Below, piece by piece: positions 1 to 6,908 of a stretch of 9,618 bases of DNA (its first letter is position 1; each line of letters begins with the position of its first letter). The DNA is taken from contig CAXYYA010000073.1 in the NCBI GenBank assembly GCA_964293155.1, forward strand, positions 1 through 9,618. The letters are read 5' to 3'. The notes below the pieces were generated by a model that saw only the letters and a program-made list of their open reading frames with translations, did not search any database and had not been told where the DNA came from. The translations under genes were made by a program, and so were the position numbers. The stretch is from JAQVEB01 sp028698105 (lineage in GTDB: Bacteria > Bacteroidota > Bacteroidia > Bacteroidales > Dysgonomonadaceae).

Positions 1-78
1 TTTTTCGGTTAATTTTGGTACTAAATTACCGCGATCAATAAACCCTTTCAATTTCTTTTTTAACTAAACAATTTATCG

Positions 79-86
79 TACTTTTG
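79..86 (+). promoter_or_regulatory. Probable mutA promoter (-7 element)
   Basis: TACTTTTG fits the Bacteroidota -7 consensus TAnnTTTG. It lies about 112 bases before the mutA start codon, which leaves a leader of roughly 100 nt. The -33 region is a T-rich run at about 52-60 without a sharp TTTG, so the match rests mainly on the -7 element. It would drive mutA and probably the genes behind it. Confidence 0.5.
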
Positions 87-96
87 TAGGGCTGTT

Positions 97-161
97 GCGG
101 GATGAAGACGAAGCGTCGCGGATGTTTTTTCGTTTTTTATCCCGCGAAGCCGATTTGGCTT
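97..161 (+). promoter_or_regulatory. Foldable 5' leader of mutA
   Basis: The leader contains several inverted repeats. An outer stem pairs GCGGGAT (97-103) with ATCCCGC (139-145). A small hairpin GACG-aag-CGTC (107-117) lies inside it, and AAGCC-gattt-GGCTT (147-161) follows. T6-CG-T6 at 125-138 runs into the right arm of the outer stem. This could be a regulatory leader or the remains of an interspersed repeat. I do not see a B12-box-like motif, so a cobalamin riboswitch is not supported although the downstream enzyme uses B12. Confidence 0.35.
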
Positions 162-198
162 TATCATAACAATCCAAAATAATAAACATCAATTAATT

Positions 199-2091
199 AT
201 GAGTAATCAGAAAGAAAAACTTTTTGCTGACTTTCCCCCTGTTTCTACTGAAGAGTGGATGGAGGTAATTACCAAAGACCTGAAGGGAGCCGATTTCCAA
301 AAGAAACTGGTGTGGAGAACAAATGAAGGTTTTAATGTGAATCCTTTCTATCGTGCCGAAGACATTGCGGGGTACCAATGGACGGACAATCTGCCGGGGC
401 AGTTTCCTTATGTTCGCGGCACCAAAAAAGAGAACATGTGGTATGTGCGGCGTGAAATTCACGTAGAAGATTTTGCGGAAGCAAATAAAAAGGCGCTTGC
501 CCTGTTGGAAAGAGGAGTGACCTCTTTCGGATTTCATCTCCCGAAGAACGGGATCAGCGAGGAAAATATCGCTACCTTGCTGAGCGGTATTTCTCCCGAA
601 AAAGTGGAACTGAACTTTAAAACCTGCATCTCGCGCACCATTGAAATGGCACGTATTGTTGTAGCGTATATTCGCTCGCAGAATCCGGATGTGATGAAAT
701 GTTTCGGTTCGGTGGAATACGATCCGTTCCGTAAAATCCTGAAAAAAGGCGTTGATGCTCCAAGGTGGGACGACGAAATTGTAGAGATCGTGAAAATAGC
801 GGCACAATTGCCGCGTTATCGGGCGATTGCCGTTACCGGCAATCTGTTTAATAATGCCGGCGCATACAGCTATCAGGAACTGGGCTACAGTTTATCTTAC
901 GGCAATCAGGTGTTGGGCAAGCTCATCGAAAAAGGGATTGATCCTTCACTTGCCGCAAAGAAAATCAAATTCGAGTTTGGCGTGGGAGGTAATTATTTCA
1001 TGGAAATCGCCAAATTCCGCGCTGCGCGCTGGCTGTGGGCCGAGATCGTAAATGCTTACAAACCGCCTTGTCCCAACGATTGCGACAACAAAGCCCAAGA
1101 CGGAACGTGTCGTTGTGCTGCCAAGATGAACATCCACGCGCAAACCTCCGGTTTTAATAAAACGCTTTACGACCCCAACGTAAATATGCTTCGCACGCAA
1201 ACCGAAGCCATGTCGGCCGTAATTGGCGCGGTGGATTCGCTCACCGTCCGCCCGTTCGACTTCACTTACGAAACGCCGACCGAATTTGCTGAGCGCATAG
1301 CTGTTAATCAACAGTTGTTGCTTAAGGAAGAAGCGCATTTCGATAAAATCACCGATCCATCGGCCGGTTCCTATTACATCGAAAATCTTACGGCATCCAT
1401 TGCCGAACAGGCATGGAAACTTTTCCTCGAAACCGAGGAAACCGGTTTTTACAATGCGTTGAAAGCCGAAACGGTGCAGGAAGCCGTAAATGCTTCGGCC
1501 GAAGCGCGTTTTAAAGCGCTGGCGAACCGCAGGGAAATCCTTTTAGGCACCAATCAATATCCGAATTTCTCGGAACAGATGTCCGATAAGCTTACCCAAG
1601 AGAAAGAACACGGCTGTGGATGCGGAGAAGAGAAAAATACGCCGCTAAAAAAACTGAACACCGATGTTCTGGCTTCGGCATTCAACGATCTGCGTCTGGC
1701 TACGGAATACGCTTCCAAACAACCGAAAGTTTTTATGCTTACCATCGGTAATCTGGCGATGCGCCTGGCGCGCTCACAATTCTCCAGCAATTTCTTTGCA
1801 AGTGCAGGCTACGAAATTATAGACAATCTCGGCTTCAATACGGTTGAAGAAGGTGTGAATGCCGCACGCGATAAAGATGCCGACATCGTTGTCCTCTGCT
1901 CAAGCGACGAGGAATACGAAACTTTGGCGCCTCAGGCGTACGATCTGTTGAAAAACGGCAAAGAAATCTTTGTTGTAGCCGGCGCTCCCGCCTGTATGGA
2001 CGATCTGAAAGCCAAAGGGATCGAAAACTTTATTCACGTTCGCAGCAATGTGCTGGATACGTTGACGGCGTTTAATGAGAGGCTGTTATAA
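199..2091 (+). CDS. mutA: Methylmalonyl-CoA mutase, small (non-catalytic) subunit
   Basis: This is the 630-residue partner subunit of cytoplasmic methylmalonyl-CoA mutase, which interconverts succinyl-CoA and methylmalonyl-CoA in propionate metabolism. Residues about 40-460 form the mutase TIM-barrel domain, with family segments such as YFMEIAKFRAARWLWAEI (266-283) and the ending ITDPSAGSYYIENL. Residues about 505-630 correspond to the B12-binding domain, but the cobalt-binding DxHxxG motif is absent: the matching stretch reads GNLAMRLARS (517-526). That loss, and a length below that of the catalytic subunit, identify it as MutA. Two Cys-rich spots stand out: C291, C295, C304 and C306 before the AAKMNIHAQTS segment, and HGCGCG (471-476) in the interdomain linker. 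The ATG at 199 gives a normal N-terminus without a clear Shine-Dalgarno site. It is first in a cluster whose catalytic partner lies about 1.5 kb downstream. Confidence 0.95.
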   Translation: MSNQKEKLFADFPPVSTEEWMEVITKDLKGADFQKKLVWRTNEGFNVNPFYRAEDIAGYQWTDNLPGQFPYVRGTKKENMWYVRREIHVEDFAEANKKALALLERGVTSFGFHLPKNGISEENIATLLSGISPEKVELNFKTCISRTIEMARIVVAYIRSQNPDVMKCFGSVEYDPFRKILKKGVDAPRWDDEIVEIVKIAAQLPRYRAIAVTGNLFNNAGAYSYQELGYSLSYGNQVLGKLIEKGIDPSLAAKKIKFEFGVGGNYFMEIAKFRAARWLWAEIVNAYKPPCPNDCDNKAQDGTCRCAAKMNIHAQTSGFNKTLYDPNVNMLRTQTEAMSAVIGAVDSLTVRPFDFTYETPTEFAERIAVNQQLLLKEEAHFDKITDPSAGSYYIENLTASIAEQAWKLFLETEETGFYNALKAETVQEAVNASAEARFKALANRREILLGTNQYPNFSEQMSDKLTQEKEHGCGCGEEKNTPLKKLNTDVLASAFNDLRLATEYASKQPKVFMLTIGNLAMRLARSQFSSNFFASAGYEIIDNLGFNTVEEGVNAARDKDADIVVLCSSDEEYETLAPQAYDLLKNGKEIFVVAGAPACMDDLKAKGIENFIHVRSNVLDTLTAFNERLL

Positions 2092-2096
2092 AATAG

Positions 2097-2124
2097 AGAC
2101 ATTTAGACTAATAGACTGATAGAC
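2097..2124. repeat. Inverted octamer array, left arm before the four-helix-bundle gene
   Basis: On the minus strand this reads as 8-bp units TCTATCAG, TCTATTAG, TCTAAATG, TCT. It is the reverse complement, at 24 of 28 positions, of 2509-2536 beyond the small gene. It starts 5 bp after the mutA stop codon and ends one base before the GTG start of the next gene. Confidence 0.8.
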
Positions 2125-2125
2125 G

Positions 2126-2476
2126 GTGCACAATTTCAGGAAGTTGGAAATATGGAGAAAATCAATGGATTTCGTAACGGAAGTCTATTTGCTCACGAGA
2201 AAATATCCGAGATTTGAGATTTTCGGTTTATCTTCGCAAACACAGCGGGCAGCAACATCCATTCCTTTCAATATTTCGGAAGGATCGGCGAAGTCAAGCG
2301 ATAAAGATTTTGCACGATTTCTTGAAATGGCTGTAGGTTCATCTTATGAACTCGAATCGGCATTTTTAGTAGCTAACAACTTGGGTTATATCAATAATGA
2401 ATTATTAAACGAGAAACTCAACAAACTTTGGGAGTTGCAAAAAATGATTCTTTCTTTTAAAAATAATCTTAAGTAA
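2126..2476 (+). CDS. Four-helix-bundle protein (23S rRNA intervening-sequence protein family)
   Basis: A 116-residue protein with the hallmarks of the S23/IVP four-helix-bundle family: an N-terminal FRKLEIWRKSMDFV segment (residues 4-17), the central motif IPFNISEGSAKSS (46-58), and FARFLEMAVGSSYELES (62-78). It is predicted to be all helical with no signal peptide or membrane segment. Relatives are encoded inside intervening sequences of 23S rRNA genes or as stand-alone genes; their molecular role is not established. The start used is GTG at 2126, which gives the usual family N-terminus. The gene is bracketed by inverted octamer arrays (2097-2124 and 2509-2536) that would pair in the transcript, and it separates mutA from menA with no metabolic link to either. 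This suggests an inserted cassette. The family assignment is secure; the function is unknown. Confidence 0.88.
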   Translation: MHNFRKLEIWRKSMDFVTEVYLLTRKYPRFEIFGLSSQTQRAATSIPFNISEGSAKSSDKDFARFLEMAVGSSYELESAFLVANNLGYINNELLNEKLNKLWELQKMILSFKNNLK

Positions 2477-2493
2477 GGTCTAAGTTCAAAATG

Positions 2494-2549
2494 TCTAATA
2501 GTCTAATAGTCTATCAGTCTGATAGTCTAAAAATCTAAAAATCCAAAGA
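2494..2549 (+). repeat. Octamer tandem array before menA
   Basis: Seven consecutive 8-bp units: TCTAATAG twice, TCTATCAG, TCTGATAG, TCTAAAAA twice, and TCCAAAGA. The array ends 6 bp before the menA ATG. The part at 2509-2536 is also the right arm of the inverted repeat around the four-helix-bundle gene. The units decay toward A-rich sequence near the start codon, which may keep the initiation region unstructured. Confidence 0.85.
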
Positions 2550-2555
2550 ACAACT

Positions 2556-3458
2556 ATGCCCAAATTCAAACACTGGGTCACAGCCGCACATCCGTGGTCG
2601 TTTCCGTCATCGGCATCGCCTGCGCTCATTGCCATTTCCTACGTGTTCTATCTGTACAAAACAGGTGCGATTACGGAAGTGAACTGGACGTATGGCGTGC
2701 TGGCTTTTTTCGGCGCTGTTATTTTTCATGCGGCCGGAAACCTGATCGGAGATTATCAGGATTACATGAGCGGCGTAGATCGAATGGAGAAGACCGGCCC
2801 GATACGGCTTATCGTACTGGGAGTTTTTAAACCGAAACCCATTTTAATCTACGGTTACATTGTGCTCCTCGTTGGCATTCTGATCGGTGTTTATTTATTG
2901 ATAAATACAGGATTGCCTTTGTTGTTTATAGGAATTGTCGGTATTATTGCGGCTACGCTATATTACAAATTTAAATATGTGGCGTTGGGCGATCTTATTA
3001 TCTTCTTAAGCTTCGGATGGGGGATAGCGCTTGGAACAGTATATGTGATGACCGGACAACTTATCTGGCCGATACTGCTGGTTGTTGCGCCCACAGGATT
3101 GCTTATTGTTGCCATCCTGCACGCGAACAATACGCGCGATATGCTTCAGGACAAAGCTGCCGGAATAAAGACACAGGCAATGAACCTTGGGTTGGAAGGA
3201 TCGCAGGTAATGTATCAGACGCTGCTGCTCGTAGCATATTTGCTGATTGCGGTAGCCGTTATGATCGGGTTACTGCATCCGCTGGCGTTTTTGGTACTTC
3301 TGAGTTTTCCTATTGCAATAAAAAACATCAAACTGATGAAAACAGCAACCATTAACGATTTAGCGATCATCCAGTTTCTGGATACACACACCGCTAAATT
3401 GGTGCTGATGTTCAGCTTATTGTTGGTGGCTGCCAATTTTATCGCAGGAATCGTTTAA
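2556..3458 (+). CDS. menA: UbiA-family prenyltransferase, MenA-like (1,4-dihydroxy-2-naphthoate prenyltransferase)
   Basis: A 300-residue polytopic inner-membrane protein of the UbiA superfamily. MenA attaches a polyprenyl chain to 1,4-dihydroxy-2-naphthoate with loss of CO2 to give demethylmenaquinone. The N-terminal AAHPWSFPSSASPALIAIS (residues 10-28) is a MenA-type signature. The first Asp-rich motif is NLIGDYQDYMSGVD (62-75) with D66, D69 and D75, and the second is NNTRDMLQD (191-199) followed by AAGIKT; both sets bind Mg-diphosphate in this family. About eight hydrophobic segments cover the remainder, and the length is normal. It lies between the two mutase subunit genes, where menaquinone for fumarate reduction fits the succinate/propionate pathway. 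A UbiA-family enzyme with another aromatic acceptor is possible, but the motif pattern favours MenA. Confidence 0.82.
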   Translation: MPKFKHWVTAAHPWSFPSSASPALIAISYVFYLYKTGAITEVNWTYGVLAFFGAVIFHAAGNLIGDYQDYMSGVDRMEKTGPIRLIVLGVFKPKPILIYGYIVLLVGILIGVYLLINTGLPLLFIGIVGIIAATLYYKFKYVALGDLIIFLSFGWGIALGTVYVMTGQLIWPILLVVAPTGLLIVAILHANNTRDMLQDKAAGIKTQAMNLGLEGSQVMYQTLLLVAYLLIAVAVMIGLLHPLAFLVLLSFPIAIKNIKLMKTATINDLAIIQFLDTHTAKLVLMFSLLLVAANFIAGIV

Positions 3459-3506
3459 ACCTGTTAAAACCTTTAAAGGGAACATGTATAATAAAAAAAT
3501 AAAAAG

Positions 3507-3545
3507 TCTATTGGTCTGAAGTCTGATAGTCTATCAATCTAAAAT
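3507..3545 (+). repeat. Octamer tandem array before mutB
   Basis: Units TCTATTGG, TCTGAAG (one base short), TCTGATAG, TCTATCAA and TCTAAAAT. The array ends 3 bp before the mutB ATG and is in the same orientation as the array before menA. The 90-bp gap between menA and mutB also has a 10-bp palindrome CCTTTAAAGG at 3470-3479. No promoter is clear. Confidence 0.8.
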
Positions 3546-3548
3546 AAT

Positions 3549-5696
3549 ATGAAACCAAATTTCAAAGAAATTAATATCGAGTCTGACGGTTTTGCCGCCA
3601 CCGATGTGGCCGAATGGGCTGAGAAAAACGAGATTAAAGCCGATTGGCTCACCCCGGAACAAATTCCGGTGAAGCCGGTCTATACCAAAAAAGACCTGGA
3701 AGGCATGGAACACCTGAACTATGCCGCCGGCATTCCGCCTTTTCTGCGCGGGCCGTATTCAACCATGTACGTGATGCGCCCGTGGACCATTCGTCAATAC
3801 GCAGGTTTTTCCACGGCGGAAGAATCCAATGCGTTTTATCGCAGGAACCTTGCTTCCGGGCAAAAAGGACTCTCGGTAGCTTTCGATTTGCCCACGCATC
3901 GCGGTTACGATGCCGATAACGAAAGGGTAGTGGGCGATGTGGGAAAAGCCGGTGTTTCCATCTGCTCGGTGGAAGACATGAAGATTTTGTTCGACGGTAT
4001 TCCGTTGAATAAAATGTCGGTTTCCATGACGATGAACGGCGCCGTTTTGCCCGTACTGGCGTTTTACATTGTTGCCGCTCAGGAACAAGGCGCCAATCTC
4101 GACGAGATGGCCGGAACCATTCAGAACGATATTCTGAAAGAATTTATGGTGCGCAACACCTATATTTATCCGCCGGAATTTTCGATGAAAATTATTGCCG
4201 ACATCTTTGAGTTTACTTCGCAAAAGATGCCGAAGTTCAACTCCATCTCCATTTCGGGATACCACATGCAGGAAGCGGGAGCTACCGCCGATATTGAGCT
4301 GGCGTACACGCTGGCCGACGGAATGGAATACCTGCGCGCAGGTATTGACGCCGGCATTCCGGTAGATAAATTTGCGCCACGGTTGTCGTTTTTCTGGGCA
4401 ATCGGCATGAATCACTTTATGGAAATTGCCAAAATGCGCGCTGCGCGCTTGTTGTGGGCCAAGATCGTGAAAAGCTTCGGCGCCGGGAATCCGAAATCGT
4501 TGGCATTGCGCACGCACAGCCAGACATCGGGATGGTCGCTCACGGAGCAAGACCCGTTCAACAACGTTGGGCGCACATGTATCGAAGCTATGGCGGCTGC
4601 CCTCGGACATACGCAATCGTTGCACACCAACGCGCTGGACGAAGCTATTGCTTTGCCTACCGATTTCTCGGCACGTATCGCGCGTAATACGCAAATTTAT
4701 ATTCAGGAAGAGACGCAGATCACGCGTCAGGTTGACCCGTGGGCCGGCTCCTATTACGTGGAGTCGCTTACGCAAGAACTTGTTGACAAAGCGTGGGCAT
4801 TGATCCAGGAAGTGGAAGCGCTGGGCGGTATGGCTAAGGCTATTGAAACGGGACTCCCGAAGATGCGCATCGAAGAAGCGGCAGCACGCACGCAGGCACG
4901 TATTGATTCGGGCGTACAGAAGATCATCGGCACCAACGTTTACCGGCTCGAAAAAGAAGACCCGATTGATATTTTGGAAGTGGACAACACGCAGGTGCGC
5001 AAACAACAAACCGAACGTTTGGCGCAACTGAGAGCCAACCGCGATAACGAGGCGGTAAAAAAAGCGCTGGACGCTATTACCGAATGTGTGGAAACAAAAC
5101 AGGGAAACTTGTTGGAATTGGCCGTAGAAGCCGCACGTGTTCGCGCGTCGCTGGGCGAGATTTCCGACGCGTGCGAAAAAATTGTAGGACGTTATAATGC
5201 AGTAATCAGAACAATATCAGGCGTGTACTCATCAGAATCAAAAGCAGATGCAACGCTCGAAGAAGCGCGTGCACTCACAGACAAATTTGCACAGAAAGAA
5301 GGCCGCAGGCCAAGGATCATGATCGCCAAAATGGGGCAGGACGGGCACGATCGGGGCGCTAAAGTAGTAGCCACGGGGTATGCCGATTGTGGTTTCGATG
5401 TGGACATGGGGCCGTTGTTCCAAACGCCGGCCGAAGCAGCGCGCCAAGCCGTGGAAAACGATGTACACGTGCTGGGCGTTTCGTCGCTGGCAGCCGGACA
5501 CAAGACATTGGTTCCGCAGGTAATTGACGAACTGAAACGCCTGGGGCGTCCCGATATCATCGTGATCGCCGGAGGCGTAATTCCCGCGCAGGATTACGAT
5601 TACCTTTACAAGGCGGGTGTTGCCGCCATTTTTGGCCCCGGAAGCTCGGTGACCAAATCGGCGTGCGAAATTATGCACGTGCTGATGGATGAGTGA
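3549..5696 (+). CDS. mutB: Methylmalonyl-CoA mutase, large (catalytic, B12-binding) subunit
   Basis: This is the 715-residue catalytic subunit of adenosylcobalamin-dependent methylmalonyl-CoA mutase, pairing with MutA in the cytoplasm. The TIM-barrel mutase domain spans about residues 40-550. Visible are RPWTIRQYAGFS (77-88, with the Tyr equivalent to the substrate-stacking Tyr89 of the Propionibacterium enzyme), GYHMQEAGA (237-245, with the catalytic-site His), RTHSQTSGWS (321-330) and DPWAGSYYVESLT (396-408). The C-terminal B12-binding domain covers about 585-715 and carries intact DGHDRG (D598, H600, G603), where the His coordinates cobalt. A GVSSLAAGH segment (643-651) and a GG at 675-676 line the nucleotide-loop pocket. 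The length is standard. It follows menA after 90 bp and is last in the plus-strand cluster. The catalytic residues named are all present, so the enzyme should be active. Confidence 0.97.
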   Translation: MKPNFKEINIESDGFAATDVAEWAEKNEIKADWLTPEQIPVKPVYTKKDLEGMEHLNYAAGIPPFLRGPYSTMYVMRPWTIRQYAGFSTAEESNAFYRRNLASGQKGLSVAFDLPTHRGYDADNERVVGDVGKAGVSICSVEDMKILFDGIPLNKMSVSMTMNGAVLPVLAFYIVAAQEQGANLDEMAGTIQNDILKEFMVRNTYIYPPEFSMKIIADIFEFTSQKMPKFNSISISGYHMQEAGATADIELAYTLADGMEYLRAGIDAGIPVDKFAPRLSFFWAIGMNHFMEIAKMRAARLLWAKIVKSFGAGNPKSLALRTHSQTSGWSLTEQDPFNNVGRTCIEAMAAALGHTQSLHTNALDEAIALPTDFSARIARNTQIYIQEETQITRQVDPWAGSYYVESLTQELVDKAWALIQEVEALGGMAKAIETGLPKMRIEEAAARTQARIDSGVQKIIGTNVYRLEKEDPIDILEVDNTQVRKQQTERLAQLRANRDNEAVKKALDAITECVETKQGNLLELAVEAARVRASLGEISDACEKIVGRYNAVIRTISGVYSSESKADATLEEARALTDKFAQKEGRRPRIMIAKMGQDGHDRGAKVVATGYADCGFDVDMGPLFQTPAEAARQAVENDVHVLGVSSLAAGHKTLVPQVIDELKRLGRPDIIVIAGGVIPAQDYDYLYKAGVAAIFGPGSSVTKSACEIMHVLMDE

Positions 5697-5698
5697 TC

Positions 5699-5717
5699 GG
5701 GTTACGGGTTACGGGTT
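5699..5717 (-). repeat. Heptamer repeat after mutB (inverted relative to the corA array)
   Basis: GGGTTACGGGTTACGGGTT begins 2 bp after the mutB stop codon and contains two and a half TTACGGG units. Its reverse complement has the same unit as the array at 8094-8114 before corA. The right arm of the hairpin at 5791-5828 also contains TAACCCGC. Confidence 0.65.
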
Positions 5718-5751
5718 TTCCGGGAGACGATGCCCGTGGCTTCGTTCAATT

Positions 5752-5784
5752 AAGTAGTAGCTGCTTCCAAAGCAGCTGCTACTT
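5752..5784 (+). terminator. Hairpin, probable mutB terminator
   Basis: A 15-bp stem (5752-5766 with 5770-5784, one G-U pair on the plus strand) encloses a 3-nt loop CCA. It is 55 bp after the mutB stop codon. The plus-strand tail is TAAATAAAC rather than a pure T-run, so efficiency is uncertain. Its position between convergent genes supports a termination role. Confidence 0.6.
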
Positions 5785-5790
5785 TAAATA

Positions 5791-5828
5791 AACTGCGGGT
5801 TATGAAAGAGATTTCGTAACCCGCGGTT
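5791..5828 (-). terminator. Hairpin, probable terminator of the DUF6261-like gene
   Basis: Inverted repeat with arms 5791-5807 and 5812-5828 and loop GAGA. On the plus strand two positions are G-U wobbles. Read on the minus strand it lies 22 bp after the DUF6261 stop codon and is followed by TTTATTTAAAG, a T-rich tail. It could act in both directions. Confidence 0.5.
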
Positions 5829-5849
5829 GTATGTCAAAAAATACCGTAT

Positions 5850-6578
5850 TTATTTCACTCCTTCCTCACTTTCTCCTTTCGCACTACGGCGTCGGATAAC
5901 GGCGTTGGTGTCGTCTATTACCTGTGCAACGGCGTCGGCAAAGTGCGCATACATATCGGGGTTGCCGTTCCTAACGGCCGTAAGGTACGGAATAAGACCC
6001 GAATTGATCAGTTCCAGCAACGGTTTCTTCAATTCGGTTGCCGAAGCACCGCCTGTTTTAAGCGCCACGGCTTTTTCGTAAGCCACACGCTTATCTGTGA
6101 AACCGGTTTGCGCTGTGCGCACGTTGGCAATGGCTTCAGGTACGCCGGCCAGGACATCAATATGCGGTTTCAGCTCAGGTGCCAAGAGGTCCATCAACAT
6201 AGCTTCGATGTTGGACGATTGTTCGCCATAACTCAGTCCCAGGATTTTCAGTTTGTATTTGCGCATCACGGCATACAGCGCTTTTCCCGCCGTGCTGTAT
6301 TCCTCCATGGGCATAGCGCTGTAACCTTTCAGTATCGCGTTAAGCGCGCGCACCCGGGCTTCCACCTCGGCATCGGCATCTTCCATTTCGGAGAGGATAC
6401 GGTCGCGTTTAATGGCTTCGGTAATCTGGTCTGATTGGGTTTTCATTTTACCGAAAAGCGGTTTCAGAAACGGTTCGTCCGCCAGAGCAGGTTCATCGTT
6501 GTAAAGCACAAGCAATCGGTCTGATGTGTCGTCCACCTCGGTGGTACGGGCAGTAGTAATCAATTTGTTCATACGCAT
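5850..6578 (-). CDS. DUF6261-like helical protein
   Basis: A 242-residue protein that I associate with the DUF6261 family of Bacteroidales proteins; that name is from memory and no function is known to me. It has no signal peptide or membrane segment and appears almost entirely helical, with heptad-like stretches at about 36-85 and 150-200. The middle has a relatively conserved-looking stretch KLKILGLSYGEQSSNIEAML (109-128), then VRTAQTGFTDKRVAYEKAV. The C-terminus is charged (RRRSAKGESEEGVK). Translation can start at Met1 (6578) or Met3; the first is preferred because the AT-rich leader runs up to it. The gene is monocistronic by its surroundings. Its own promoter-like element lies about 330 bp upstream, so a 42-bp repeat array is probably transcribed as its 5' leader. 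The reading frame is solid; the role is unknown. Confidence 0.8.
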   Translation of the reverse strand: MRMNKLITTARTTEVDDTSDRLLVLYNDEPALADEPFLKPLFGKMKTQSDQITEAIKRDRILSEMEDADAEVEARVRALNAILKGYSAMPMEEYSTAGKALYAVMRKYKLKILGLSYGEQSSNIEAMLMDLLAPELKPHIDVLAGVPEAIANVRTAQTGFTDKRVAYEKAVALKTGGASATELKKPLLELINSGLIPYLTAVRNGNPDMYAHFADAVAQVIDDTNAVIRRRSAKGESEEGVK

Positions 6579-6615
6579 AAAATTTTAAATTAACAAAAGA
6601 GTTTTGATACGCTTA

Positions 6616-6880
6616 ATCAGTTAGTCGAAGGTTCCCCCCGCGTGTTTTTTGTGTTTAACTGTTTAGTTGAAACCTCCCCAACATTGTTTTCTCCCGTTGA
6701 CTATTTAGTCGAATGCTCCCCAAGGTTGTTTTCCGTGAATGACTGTTTAGTCAAAGTGTCCCATCCATTGCTTTCCGTGAATGACTATTTAGTCGATAGC
6801 TCCCCGAAGTTGTTTTGAGTGAATGACTGTTTAGTTAACAGCTCCCCGAAGTTGTTTTCCGTGAATGACTGTTTAGTCGA
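6616..6880 (-). repeat. 42-bp tandem repeat array in the DUF6261 leader
   Basis: Units begin at 6616, 6658, 6700, 6742, 6784, 6826 and 6868 (partial), a spacing of exactly 42 bp with no length change. Each of the later units starts with a short inverted repeat, ACT-nTTT-AGT, preceded by G and followed by C in most (GACTGTTTAGTC). In the unit at 6658 both flanking bases change together (AACT...AGTT), keeping the pairing. The most conserved part covers the end of one unit and the start of the next, about TTGTTTTCCGTGAATGACTG; the middle with TCCCC is more variable. Neighbouring units at 6784 and 6826 agree at 36 of 42 positions. On the minus strand one frame has a TAA at the same place in every unit. 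Confidence 0.9.
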
Positions 6881-6908
6881 CGGTCAGCATTTTTATTTGT
6901 TGATTTTG

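Noticed and set aside
87..198. Cobalamin riboswitch before mutA
   Set aside because: The leader is only about 100 nt and I see no B12-box-like motif; its hairpins do not match that fold.
193..807. 204-residue minus-strand frame over the mutA start
   Set aside because: Antisense shadow of mutA with no family features and an implausible composition.
3759..5027. 422-residue open frame on the minus strand inside mutB
   Set aside because: It lies wholly antisense to a well-supported mutase gene, has an Arg- and His-rich composition typical of reverse-strand reading, and has no recognisable domain.
5238..5678. Minus-strand frames over the mutB B12 domain
   Set aside because: Antisense to the DGHDRG-containing domain; no independent support.
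5943..6434. 163-residue plus-strand frame opposite the DUF6261 gene
   Set aside because: The minus-strand frame covers the whole interval with a more protein-like composition and matching promoter and terminator signals.
6616..6880. CRISPR array
   Set aside because: The period is 42 bp with substitutions spread over the unit; there are no near-identical repeats of 25-40 bp alternating with unique spacers, and no cas gene is present.
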